From positions 1 through 14,331 of the forward strand of contig USHP01000016.1 in assembly GCA_900554625.1 (NCBI GenBank): DNA of 14,331 nucleotides. Reading direction: 5' to 3'. This document shows, piece after piece, positions 1 through 5,787 of this stretch; the stretch's first letter is position 1, and the number at the start of each line of letters is the position of its first letter. The notes under the pieces are model-generated. The model was not told the DNA's origin. It made no database searches and saw only the letters and a list, made by a program, of their open reading frames with translations. This stretch comes from an uncultured Eubacteriales bacterium (GTDB taxonomy: Bacteria; Bacillota; Clostridia; Oscillospirales; Oscillospiraceae). Made by a program: the position numbers and the translations under genes.

Positions 1-357
1 CTGATGCGGATGGTGGACGAAAAGAAAATCGCCCTCACCCCAGCCTATCAGCTTGCCGCTCTTTCAGAGCAGGAGCAGGAACTGCTGGTGGAAACCATGA
101 GCAGCGAACAGGCCACCCCATCACTGTCCCAGGCGCAGCGGATGAAAAAACTGAGTCAGAACGGAGAACTAAATGAGGACACCATGCTTTCCATTATGAT
201 GGAGCAGAAAAAGCCCGTGAGGAATGATATTGTCCTCCCCGGCGAAAAACTGCGCAAGTATTTCCCCCGTTCCTACTCTCCCGAAAAAATCCAGGAGACC
301 ATCTTCAAGCTGTTGGATGCCTGGATACGCAAGCGCCAGCACGACAAAAGTCGGTAA
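1..357 (+). CDS. parB: ParB-like partition protein, C-terminal part (5' end outside window)
   Basis: The frame is open from base 1, so the visible 118 codons are the C-terminal portion of a longer gene. The text VDEKKIALTPAYQLAALSE resembles the helical region that follows the helix-turn-helix of ParB/RepB/Spo0J-family proteins found on conjugative elements of Firmicutes. Those proteins bind centromere-like DNA sites and act with a ParA ATPase in segregation or maintenance. The end is strongly basic (AWIRKRQHDKSR), as is common in these proteins. The N-terminal ParB nuclease-like domain and the HTH core lie upstream and cannot be checked. The next gene follows about 70 nt downstream with a terminator-like hairpin between them. 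The family assignment rests on remembered sequence resemblance; the ATG at 4 is not a likely real start. Confidence 0.72.
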   Translation: MMRMVDEKKIALTPAYQLAALSEQEQELLVETMSSEQATPSLSQAQRMKKLSQNGELNEDTMLSIMMEQKKPVRNDIVLPGEKLRKYFPRSYSPEKIQETIFKLLDAWIRKRQHDKSR

Positions 358-373
358 AACTGAATATCCCCCC

Positions 374-407
374 AACCGGACAGGCTCCCGCTTGCCCGGT
401 TATTTTT
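374..407 (+). terminator. Terminator- or attenuator-like hairpin after parB
   Basis: AACCGG (374-379) pairs with CCGGTT (396-401). An inner CAGG/CTTG pairing gives an interrupted stem, followed by ATTTTT. It sits only about 20 nt before the start of the next gene, so it could end parB transcription or attenuate read-through into that gene. Confidence 0.5.
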
Positions 408-428
408 ATGTCAACCACAGGAGGTTTT

Positions 429-1043
429 ATGCACATCCGAAGATTTACCTACAAGAAAGAAGATGTGGACTGCAAACTCTGCACGGAGTACCGGGGCGGA
501 AAGAAATGTCCGCACAATATCTGCCCGTACATCACAGAGCGCATTGAAGCCGGAGCCGTGACCTATCAGGAAGCCATCAACGCTATAGTGCATCCGGGAT
601 GCCAAATGATCCGCCGCCTGCCCAAGCTGATGCAGACCTATTCGGGTTCCTTTTGGCTGGATGACCGGCACAAATCCCGCATGGAGTTCTTCAATACCCG
701 CATGGGCTATTCTCCCAGCAGAAACACTCCGGCCTATTACGCCGCCATGTATCTGCTGACTGCCAATGAGATGCTCTACTGGCGCATGGCAAACTGCTTC
801 TGCCGTTCCGGGCTGGATTTCGGCTTCGCCATTTTGAAAGGTATCAGCCCCCACAACTATGCCCTGTACCGTGCCGCTGTCGGTTTATGTACCGAACGCA
901 GGGGTGTCACCCTTTCGGAAATGGCTGACCGGGAATTGGTGGACGATGATGCCTTCCGGCTGATTATCAACGCCATGCTCATTGCCCGGTATGGAATCGC
1001 CGCAATGAAACTGAAAAAGGAGGAACCCACCAATGACAAGTGA
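429..1043 (+). CDS. Conserved-looking mobile-element protein of unknown function, four-cysteine N-terminus
   Basis: The frame also has an ATG at 408, but I chose 429 because AGGAGG at 419-424 lies just before it, giving 204 aa. I do not recognise a named function. The N-terminus has C15-x2-C18-x8-C27-x4-C32, a spacing compatible with a small zinc-binding knuckle. The rest looks soluble and helical, with no signal peptide or membrane segment. A central part is rich in aromatic residues and methionine (YYAAMYLLTANEMLYWRMAN). It follows the parB-like gene and overlaps the next gene by 11 nt, so the three probably belong to one maintenance or accessory module of a conjugative-type element. The 11-nt overlap suggests translational coupling with the downstream gene. 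A DNA-binding role is possible because of the cysteines, but nothing here proves it. Confidence 0.75.
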   Translation: MHIRRFTYKKEDVDCKLCTEYRGGKKCPHNICPYITERIEAGAVTYQEAINAIVHPGCQMIRRLPKLMQTYSGSFWLDDRHKSRMEFFNTRMGYSPSRNTPAYYAAMYLLTANEMLYWRMANCFCRSGLDFGFAILKGISPHNYALYRAAVGLCTERRGVTLSEMADRELVDDDAFRLIINAMLIARYGIAAMKLKKEEPTNDK

Positions 1044-1359
1044 TTTCGGCGTAACTGCCGGTCATGTCGAATATTCCAATCGCCGCTTCGATTTTGTCAC
1101 CCGTCACATGGTGATGATCGAGGTCTACCGGCATACGGCTGCGCTGGGCCAATTCGATTACGAACTCCCCGTCTATGATCGGAACGATTCTTACCGTGCC
1201 CGGCTGTTTCTGACGGACGAGGAGTACAAAGCCGTTCGCAGAATGGAACTGAACGGGGTTTTGCGCATCCTGCACCATGCCAATGTCGTGGGCGGGTATC
1301 TCGTTGACGATAGAAAACCGAAAAGAAAAAACGCCAGAAAAAACAAGGAGGAAATGTAA
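1033..1359 (+). CDS. Small protein of unknown function in a mobile-element module
   Basis: This encodes 108 aa from the ATG at 1033, preceded by AAGGAGG at 1017-1023. The first 11 nt overlap the end of the preceding gene, so the two are probably translated in a coupled way. The middle (RHMVMIEVYRHTAALGQFDY, then LFLTDEEYKAVRRMEL) reads as a compact alpha/beta fold. The C-terminus is very basic (KPKRKNARKNKEE), which would suit nucleic-acid binding. No signal peptide, membrane helix or catalytic motif is visible. I do not recognise a characterised family. Its position behind a parB-like gene suggests element-encoded accessory function. Confidence 0.7.
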   Translation: MTSDFGVTAGHVEYSNRRFDFVTRHMVMIEVYRHTAALGQFDYELPVYDRNDSYRARLFLTDEEYKAVRRMELNGVLRILHHANVVGGYLVDDRKPKRKNARKNKEEM

Positions 1360-1361
1360 TT

Positions 1362-1505
1362 ATGAAGAATCATTATTTTGGGGGTGGATTCTTGCATTTG
1401 TGTTTCAATGAAGTCAAGCAGAGAAACATCTGGAATTCGGTACTTCCTCCGAGTCATAAAATGCTGTGCCCTGGAAGTGTCCGGGGCATCGTTTCTTTTC
1501 TCTGA
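1362..1505 (+). pseudogene. 47-codon ORF, probably the remnant of a truncated gene
   Basis: An ATG at 1362 is preceded by AAGGAGG (1345-1351), spacing 10 nt, and starts 3 nt after the previous stop. That is a typical operon start. The product begins MKNHYFGGGFLHLCFNEVK and ends after 47 codons. Its last 13 or so codons run through the terminator stem at 1467-1488, which is unusual for an intact gene. I read it as the start of an element gene whose body was lost. It might instead be a genuine short peptide. Confidence 0.4.
1467..1500 (+). terminator. Rho-independent terminator of the left gene cluster
   Basis: The stem TGCCCTGGA (1467-1475) / TCCGGGGCA (1480-1488) has 9 pairs including one G-T, with loop AGTG, followed by TCGTTTCTTTTC. 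It is nearly the same sequence as the terminator at 2962-2996. Confidence 0.7.
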
Positions 1506-1573
1506 GGACAGCATCCGCATGGAAAAGAAGGTGCGGGGGATGATTCCTGTGGCGATGGTTCTACAATTTTCAG

Positions 1574-1602
1574 TTGACCATATATCACCATAGTGATATA
1601 AT
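1574..1602 (+). promoter_or_regulatory. Sigma-A promoter of the toxin-antitoxin-like operon
   Basis: The -35 box is TTGACC (1574-1579) and the -10 box is TATAAT (1597-1602), with an exact 17-nt spacer. It lies 28 nt upstream of the first start codon of the operon. This is close to the best possible housekeeping promoter, implying tight repression or a need for high basal expression. Confidence 0.85.
1581..1600. promoter_or_regulatory. Palindromic operator overlapping the promoter spacer and -10 box
   Basis: TATATCAC (1581-1588) and GTGATATA (1593-1600) are perfect inverted repeats separated by CATA. The palindrome fills the promoter spacer and covers the first four bases of the -10 box, so a bound dimer would block RNA polymerase. 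The XRE-type HTH protein encoded at 2289-2927 is the natural candidate ligand. Autoregulation is inferred from the known behaviour of toxin-antitoxin operons. Confidence 0.75.
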
Positions 1603-1630
1603 ATAAGAAAACGAATTGGAGGAAAAGCCG

Positions 1631-2323
1631 ATGCAGAAATGGATAACGCTGTACCATGGCTCGGAGCAGCTTGTGGAGGAGCCGACCTTTGGAAAAGGCA
1701 GAGTGAACAATGACTTCGGCTTGGGGTTCTACTGCACGGAAAGCGAAGCGCTGGCAAAGGAGTGGGCGGTGTCCTCCCTCCGAAATGGATTCGCGAACCG
1801 TTATACACTGGACACCGAGTATCTGAACATCTTGAATCTGAACAGCCCGGACTACACCATTTTGAACTGGATCGCGGTATTGGTAGAGCATCGTCTCTTT
1901 TCCATCAAAACCCCGGTGGCCCGCAGAGCCAAACGGTATCTCATCGACCATTTCGGTGTCAATGTCAATGCCTATGACCTGATTACCGGCTACCGCGCGG
2001 ATGATTCCTATTTTGACTATGCGGAATCCTTTCTGAACAACGGAGTTTCCGTGGAACAGCTGGCCAGAGCCATGCGCCTGGGAAAGCTGGGAGAGCAGAT
2101 TGTCGTTAAGTCTCAATTCGCGTTCTCACGGCTGCGGTACGAAGGCTTCGATGTGGCGGAGAAAGAGAAATATTATGTCCTTCGCAAAGCCAGAGATGAG
2201 GAGGCAAACAGAGCTTACCTGGAAATGCTGGAGGAAGAAAGCGATGGCCTGTATATTCAGGATATCATGAGAGGAGGCATCCGCAACGATGACCCACGCA
2301 TACCAAGAAATCTATCTGAGTAA
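1631..2323 (+). CDS. DUF3990-like, putative ADP-ribosyltransferase-fold toxin
   Basis: This encodes 230 aa. I chose ATG 1631 because TTGGAGG (1616-1622) is the ribosome binding site; the in-frame TTG at 1616 lies inside that site. Near the N-terminus LYHGS is followed by NNDFGLGFYCTES and then a conserved-looking ALAKEWA. This arrangement (YHG[ST], then G-x-GFY) is typical of DUF3990 proteins and parallels the H and Y motifs of PARP-like ADP-ribosyltransferases. A later GEQIVVKSQFAFSRL is the likely third motif (E/Q). The expected role is modification of a cellular target with NAD+ as donor; the target is unknown. It is the first gene of a two-gene operon and overlaps the downstream HTH gene by 35 nt. 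The toxin-first order resembles HigBA-type systems. Family call fairly sure, enzymatic activity inferred. Confidence 0.75.
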   Translation: MQKWITLYHGSEQLVEEPTFGKGRVNNDFGLGFYCTESEALAKEWAVSSLRNGFANRYTLDTEYLNILNLNSPDYTILNWIAVLVEHRLFSIKTPVARRAKRYLIDHFGVNVNAYDLITGYRADDSYFDYAESFLNNGVSVEQLARAMRLGKLGEQIVVKSQFAFSRLRYEGFDVAEKEKYYVLRKARDEEANRAYLEMLEEESDGLYIQDIMRGGIRNDDPRIPRNLSE

Positions 2324-2927
2324 CGCCCAAGCCATGCTGGGGGATGCCTTTGACTATGGGATCAATGCCTGCCATATCCCCGGCAGCAGCTTTGTAAAAC
2401 TGTTTGCCGCCAGTACCATCAGCAAACGGCTGGAAAATGGAGAGCCGAGCTATCTTTCCGGGAAAAGCGGGATTGAAGTGGCGAGGGAGATTCTTGCGGA
2501 AACCACGGGAAAGGTGCCGGATGCTGCGCCCCAGGAGCACTTTGGCCGTTCCCGGGAATACTGGATTGGTTGGGCGGTTGCCTACTATCAATGGTTTTCC
2601 GGCAGAAGCTACAGCGACATCTTCCAGGTGGTTACCTTTGAAGAATTACAGAGAATGTACGATCCCCTTCATGAAGCGGACATTACGAAGTTTGCCGACA
2701 TTCTGGATGTCCGGATGCGGGAGTTTTTTGCCGACACCAATTTGAAGCGGATTCGCACCGCTTACGGCTGCACACAGGCGGAGCTGGCAAAGCGGTCCGG
2801 TGTCAGTCTGCGCTCAATCCAGATGTATGAACAGCGCAACAAGGATATCAACAAAGCCAGCGCGGAGACGCTTCTGCGCCTTTCAAAGGTTCTCGGCTGC
2901 ACCATGGAAGACTTGATGGAAAAGTAG
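2289..2927 (+). CDS. XRE-type HTH protein, putative antitoxin and autorepressor
   Basis: This encodes 212 aa from ATG 2289, with AGGAGG at 2272-2277 inside the end of the upstream gene. The C-terminal 65 or so residues form a clear Cro/CI-type helix-turn-helix: LKRIRTAYGCTQAELAKRSG, then VSLRSIQMYEQRNKDINKAS, then LLRLSKVLGCTMEDLMEK. The N-terminal 145 residues are a separate, unrecognised domain with several aromatic residues (YWIGWAVAYYQWFSG). In this arrangement it is the likely toxin-neutralising part. The 35-nt overlap with the toxin gene points to coupled translation. The HTH is a natural candidate for binding the palindrome at 1581-1600. It could be only a regulator if the first gene is not a toxin. 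A terminator follows at 2962. Confidence 0.8.
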   Translation: MTHAYQEIYLSNAQAMLGDAFDYGINACHIPGSSFVKLFAASTISKRLENGEPSYLSGKSGIEVAREILAETTGKVPDAAPQEHFGRSREYWIGWAVAYYQWFSGRSYSDIFQVVTFEELQRMYDPLHEADITKFADILDVRMREFFADTNLKRIRTAYGCTQAELAKRSGVSLRSIQMYEQRNKDINKASAETLLRLSKVLGCTMEDLMEK

Positions 2928-2961
2928 GACGAATGGCCGCGATCTTGCGTGAAAATGAGCA

Positions 2962-2996
2962 GATGCCCTGGACGGAATTGTCCGGGGCATCGTTTG
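2962..2996 (+). terminator. Rho-independent terminator of the toxin-antitoxin-like operon
   Basis: The 12-pair stem GATGCCCTGGAC (2962-2973) / GTCCGGGGCATC (2980-2991) has one G-T pair and loop GGAATT, followed by GTTTG. The U-tract is short. The core matches the terminator at 1467-1500. Confidence 0.7.
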
Positions 2997-3018
2997 TATT
3001 CGCATTCCTGGATTCCAG

Positions 3019-3074
3019 ATTATGTAAACAAATTGGAAAAAACGCTGATGTTTAATTTGTTTGTGTTACATAAT
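3019..3074. repeat. Imperfect inverted repeat next to the putative element end
   Basis: ATTATGTAA+ACAAATT (3019-3034) is mirrored by 3054-3074, AATTTGT...TTACATAAT, which has five extra bases between the two matching blocks (9 and 7 bp). The spacer is 19 nt. The stem is A/T-rich with no U-tract. It could be an accessory site for a recombinase or the end of a mobile element. Confidence 0.45.
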
Positions 3075-3084
3075 GGGGCTGACT

Positions 3085-3186
3085 TTAAGATGTAGAAGAT
3101 ACATCTTCCTCAGAAGCGGCCTGCATCTTGAACTTGTCCATAGCCTCACGAGCCTGGGGAATGTTGATCTGATTGTTGCTCTTCAT
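3085..3186 (-). pseudogene. Truncated alpha/beta-type small acid-soluble spore protein (33 codons)
   Basis: On the minus strand an ATG (3186-3184) follows AAAAGGAGA with an 11-nt spacing. The 33-residue product starts MKSNNQINIPQAREAMD, continues KFKMQAASE and then ends EDVSSTS. The first 26 residues match the N-terminal half of alpha/beta-type SASPs, which coat and protect spore DNA; these are normally about 60-75 aa. The conserved remainder (a V-G-V-type turn and the C-terminal helix with its NGSVGG-like motif) is missing. Similarity stops at the inverted repeat at 3087-3107. The simplest reading is disruption by insertion of the element to its left. It is recognised by remembered family resemblance, so moderate confidence. 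Confidence 0.55.
3087..3107. repeat. Perfect inverted repeat, candidate attachment/junction core
   Basis: AAGATGTA (3087-3094) and TACATCTT (3100-3107) are perfect inverted repeats around GAAGA. Short inverted arms around a 5-8 nt centre are typical of tyrosine-recombinase crossover sites. It sits exactly where the spore-protein resemblance stops. It could equally be a chance hairpin at the end of the minus-strand transcript. Confidence 0.4.
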
Positions 3187-3205
3187 ACCGATTGTTTCTC
3201 CTTTT

Positions 3206-3248
3206 GTCGTTTTCCGGAAAGGCCAGACGCTTTCCGGTGGAAAACGAC
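3206..3248. other. Long hairpin upstream of the spore-protein stub
   Basis: GTCGTTTTCC (3206-3215) pairs with GGAAAACGAC (3239-3248), and GGAAAG (3216-3221) with CTTTCC (3230-3235). The loop is 8 nt and there is a 3-nt bulge. On the plus strand it is followed by TTTTCTTT and could terminate transcription. On the minus strand it lies in the leader just before the ribosome binding site of the spore-protein stub. Confidence 0.5.
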
Positions 3249-3473
3249 TTTTCTTTCCGTAACCCTATCTTATCCCGGAAGAGAAAAGCTATGAGTGTGA
3301 ATGAAATCCAAGACAGGAGGATTTTGGCAATTGGAAACAACTGAGTCCCGGCACAGACAGATCTATGGCGTGACAAAGAAAAAATCTGAGCTGAAAAGAA
3401 ATTATACGGCGGGGGGATACCCGAAATATGCGAAGAAAGTGCATAAATATAATCGTTTTTCTTTGTAAATCTC
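3249..3473. other. Intergenic stretch with no gene recognised
   Basis: No ORF with a plausible ribosome binding site or recognisable product is seen on either strand here. It should hold the minus-strand promoter of the spore-protein stub; I could not identify a convincing box. It also precedes the promoter of the surface locus. Confidence 0.4.
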
Positions 3474-3502
3474 TGGACTTACGGGAAAGTGCGTGGTACA
3501 AT
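3474..3502 (+). promoter_or_regulatory. Probable sigma-A promoter of the GGDEF/sigma/anti-sigma operon
   Basis: The -35 box is TGGACT (3474-3479) and the -10 box is TACAAT (3497-3502), with a 17-nt spacer. It lies about 53 nt upstream of the TTG start at 3556. The -35 box matches the consensus at four of six positions. Confidence 0.55.
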
Positions 3503-3555
3503 AAAGAAAAACAGGTGATATTTTCTATATCGGGAGATACGGGGAGGCGTGGCAG

Positions 3556-4242
3556 TTGAAGAAGTTCAGCATTATCAAAATCATACAGTTGATACTCATG
3601 CTGGTATTTCTGGCAGTGTGTGCGTATTTCATTTTCTTTCGGCGGAATCTGTTCCACGACATTGCCCAGGACAGCGATCTGCGGATGGTCTGCGGTATGC
3701 TCTGGGGATGCTTTGCGTTGGAATTTTTGTTCATTTTCCAGGATTTTTCTATTTTCTCGGATTATAAGCGGGATTTCCGGGAACTGGATTTTGCGGTTCA
3801 CTCTGACCCGCTGTCAGGCTTGGCGAACCGGAACGGATGTGACTCCATCATCGAACAGTATTTGTCACGGCCACTGCCGAAAGGGGTTGGCTGTGTCATG
3901 TTTGATCTGACCAACATCCGGGAAATCAATGAAAAATACAGCCATGTGGCGGGTAATATGCTGATCCGGGATTTCTCCAACATCCTGAAAATGGCCTCTG
4001 TAAGTCTGTGCTTTGTCGGACGCAATGGCGGCAACAAGTTCCTTGCGGTGTTTGAAGACAGCAGCATGGAACAAATTGAACAGTTCTTGGCACGGATTGA
4101 AAAGAAGGTCTGCGCCCATAACGAGAAAAAAACCAACCAGCCCATTGCCTATGCCTACGGTGTGGCGCTGGATGAGGATGTGAAGGATATTACAGAATTG
4201 ATTGCCCTGGCCAACCGAAGAATCGGAGAAGGACAGTCCTGA
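3556..4242 (+). CDS. Membrane protein with a degenerate GGDEF domain (GGNKF)
   Basis: This encodes 228 aa from a TTG start at 3556, supported by GGGGAGG (3541-3547) 8 nt upstream; no ATG fits better. Two membrane helices lie at about residues 5-28 and 43-65. The rest is a GGDEF fold: SDPLSGLANR (83-92) corresponds to the family's D-x-LT-x-L-x-NR. FDLTNIREINEKYSHVAGN (116-134) keeps the first metal-binding aspartate (D117). The signature motif is GGNKF (158-162) instead of GGDEF/GGEEF. Loss of both acidic residues should abolish diguanylate cyclase activity, and no RxxD inhibitory site precedes it. It may bind a nucleotide or act as a membrane signalling scaffold. It is first in a likely operon with the sigma factor 57 nt downstream, suggesting an input role for that regulator. 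Confidence 0.8.
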   Translation: MKKFSIIKIIQLILMLVFLAVCAYFIFFRRNLFHDIAQDSDLRMVCGMLWGCFALEFLFIFQDFSIFSDYKRDFRELDFAVHSDPLSGLANRNGCDSIIEQYLSRPLPKGVGCVMFDLTNIREINEKYSHVAGNMLIRDFSNILKMASVSLCFVGRNGGNKFLAVFEDSSMEQIEQFLARIEKKVCAHNEKKTNQPIAYAYGVALDEDVKDITELIALANRRIGEGQS

Positions 4243-4299
4243 GCTGGCCTTGGGGTAACGGTGTAAGCTGTATTTTCAGTGAAAGGAGGAATGGTCTGC

Positions 4300-4866
4300 A
4301 TGGCACACGATTATCAGTATCTGGCGCAGCTGGTGCGCCAGGCACAGGATGGCAACAGCGACGCATTTGCGGAGCTGTATGTAGCCACCTGTCAGCAGCA
4401 ATACCGTTTCTCCTATCGATACTTGCAGGATGAGTTCCTGGCCCAGGATGCGGTTCAGGAAACCTATATTCTGGCGCTGAAGAATATTACCACCCTGCGT
4501 GACCCTATGGTCTTTTCCTCCTGGCTGAACCAAATCAATATGCGCGTCTGCTTTGCGATGTATCAGAAAGAGCGCAAAAATGACCAGGATATGGCCCAAT
4601 ATGAAAAGCTGCATCTGGAACGGAGCAAATACAGCGGAGAAAATGATTCCCCGGAACTGATGCTCATGAAGGCAGATGAGCAGGCGTACATAGTCCGGCA
4701 GATCATGGCGCTGCCATTCAGCGAGTCCCAGGCAATTTTGCTGCGGTATTTCCGGAATATGAAGCTGGAAGAAATTGCGAAAATGATGGAAATCAGCAAA
4801 AGCTCGGTAAAACGCTATTTGAAAAATGGACAAAAAATGTTGGAGCAGAGGCTGCAGAGGCTATAA
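4300..4866 (+). CDS. ECF-like sigma-70 family RNA polymerase sigma factor
   Basis: This encodes 188 aa. I chose ATG 4300 because AAAGGAGG (4283-4289) lies 10 nt upstream; the in-frame GTG 4279 and ATG 4291 are before or too close to that site. Region 2 spans about residues 21-88, with DAFAELYVATC, then AQDAVQETYILALKN and FSSWLNQIN. Region 4 spans about 130-185: LPFSESQAILLRYFRNMKL, then EEIAKMMEISKSSVKRYLKN, a clear helix-turn-helix for -35 recognition. There is no region 1.1 or 3, as in the extracytoplasmic-function group. The next gene, 37 nt downstream, encodes a single-pass membrane protein in the place of an anti-sigma factor. The secreted-protein genes that follow are the likely regulon. 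Confidence 0.9.
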   Translation: MAHDYQYLAQLVRQAQDGNSDAFAELYVATCQQQYRFSYRYLQDEFLAQDAVQETYILALKNITTLRDPMVFSSWLNQINMRVCFAMYQKERKNDQDMAQYEKLHLERSKYSGENDSPELMLMKADEQAYIVRQIMALPFSESQAILLRYFRNMKLEEIAKMMEISKSSVKRYLKNGQKMLEQRLQRL

Positions 4867-4903
4867 CCCACGGCACAAATCTCAGGAAAGGTGGCTTGCG
4901 TAA

Positions 4904-5617
4904 ATGGACAGACTGACTTTCAAAAAGAATAAGCCGGAATTGAGCCAGGCCGTGGCGGCGCAGATGCTTTCCAACATTTTTGATGCCTGTGATTGTGGAG
5001 CCAACCTGGTTCCCATGGATGAGCTGGTTTCATATACAAAATATCGTCGTGAGCGGTACTGTCTGCGCTGGGTGGTGCTGGTGTTGCTGCTGTTGTTTTT
5101 AATGGTACCGCTGCTGTTTGTTACGCCGAAGGTGGAGCTGTCCCAGCTGGACCACACATCAGGAAAACCGGTGGTGCAGGTAAAGGCAAGCAGCTGGATG
5201 CCCATCGATAAGGTCACTGCGGTGATGGGGGAGTACAGTTTGCCGGTATACGAGATGCGCAAAGGTGTTTATCAGATTATTCCCGACCGCAACGGCGTGA
5301 TCACGGTAAGGGTGGTGCTGAAGAACCAGCAGTACACGGAAACAGAATATCAGGTAGATAATGTGGATACGGACCCGCCGGTGCTGGTGAGCAGCCAGCG
5401 CAGCGATGACAGACTGGAGCTTTACTTCCAGGAAGATGGCGGACAGATCGACTTTGATGGAGTTTACGCGGTCACCATTTCCGGACAGACCGTGTATCCG
5501 ATATCCTATGACAAGGAGAAATTGCAGATTATTTTCGCCTATCCGGAGAACGCAATGAATATTTTCGTGCCGGATGAATATGGGAACGTCCTACAGTTGG
5601 TTTTAACGCTTTTCTAG
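4904..5617 (+). CDS. Single-pass membrane protein, candidate anti-sigma factor
   Basis: This encodes 237 aa from ATG 4904, with GGAAAGGTGG (4885-4894) upstream. Residues 1-51 are a hydrophilic, presumably cytoplasmic segment (including MLSNIFDACDCGANLVPMDE). One strong membrane helix follows at about 52-74 (WVVLVLLLLFLMVPLLFV). About 160 residues remain outside, looking like beta-sandwich/Ig-like folds (VDNVDTDPPVLVSSQRSDD is the typical linker of such domains). It lies 37 nt after the sigma gene. Topology and position fit a membrane anti-sigma factor that holds the sigma through its N-terminus and senses an envelope signal outside. No zinc-binding HxxxCxxC anti-sigma motif is present, so the role is inferred from context only. 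Confidence 0.6.
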   Translation: MDRLTFKKNKPELSQAVAAQMLSNIFDACDCGANLVPMDELVSYTKYRRERYCLRWVVLVLLLLFLMVPLLFVTPKVELSQLDHTSGKPVVQVKASSWMPIDKVTAVMGEYSLPVYEMRKGVYQIIPDRNGVITVRVVLKNQQYTETEYQVDNVDTDPPVLVSSQRSDDRLELYFQEDGGQIDFDGVYAVTISGQTVYPISYDKEKLQIIFAYPENAMNIFVPDEYGNVLQLVLTLF

Positions 5618-5720
5618 AAAAGAAAGGAACTCGTGGATTGTATGGGAAACACGCGCAGCCTGTTTGCGCTGCTTCTTCCGGTACAGATGGCCTCCCTTTT
5701 TGTTGACGGAAGGAAGAGGC

Positions 5721-5787
5721 ACGGCATGGCTTAAGGAAAAAAGAAAAAAATTTTAAAAATTTTATAAAAAAAGTGAGCCGTTTTTTG
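5721..5787 (+). terminator. Weak terminator-like structure around an A/T tract
   Basis: ACGGC (5721-5725) can pair with GCCGT (5777-5781), followed by TTTTTG. The roughly 50-nt interior is almost pure A/T with AAAATTTT self-complementary blocks. The same A/T tract could act as an UP element or bent DNA for the promoter of the next gene. Confidence 0.3.

Larger units (their letters stand above)
1..3108. mobile_element. Probable right end of an integrative/conjugative-type element
   Basis: The region holds a parB-like gene, two accessory genes of a type I associate with Firmicute conjugative elements, a toxin-antitoxin-like operon, inverted repeats, and a truncated chromosomal-type spore-protein gene at the border. 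No integrase, relaxase or transfer gene is visible, since the rest lies outside the window. The right border at about 3087-3108 is inferred from where the spore-protein homology stops. Confidence 0.4.

Noticed and set aside
1378..1593. 71-codon plus-strand frame running through the terminator and the toxin-operon promoter
   Set aside because: No ribosome binding site, and it overlaps a terminator and most of a near-consensus promoter. It is incidental.
3289..3801. 170-codon minus-strand frame opposite the start of the GGDEF-like gene
   Set aside because: It covers the promoter and the first 80 codons of the GGDEF-like gene, and its product has low complexity and no known motifs.
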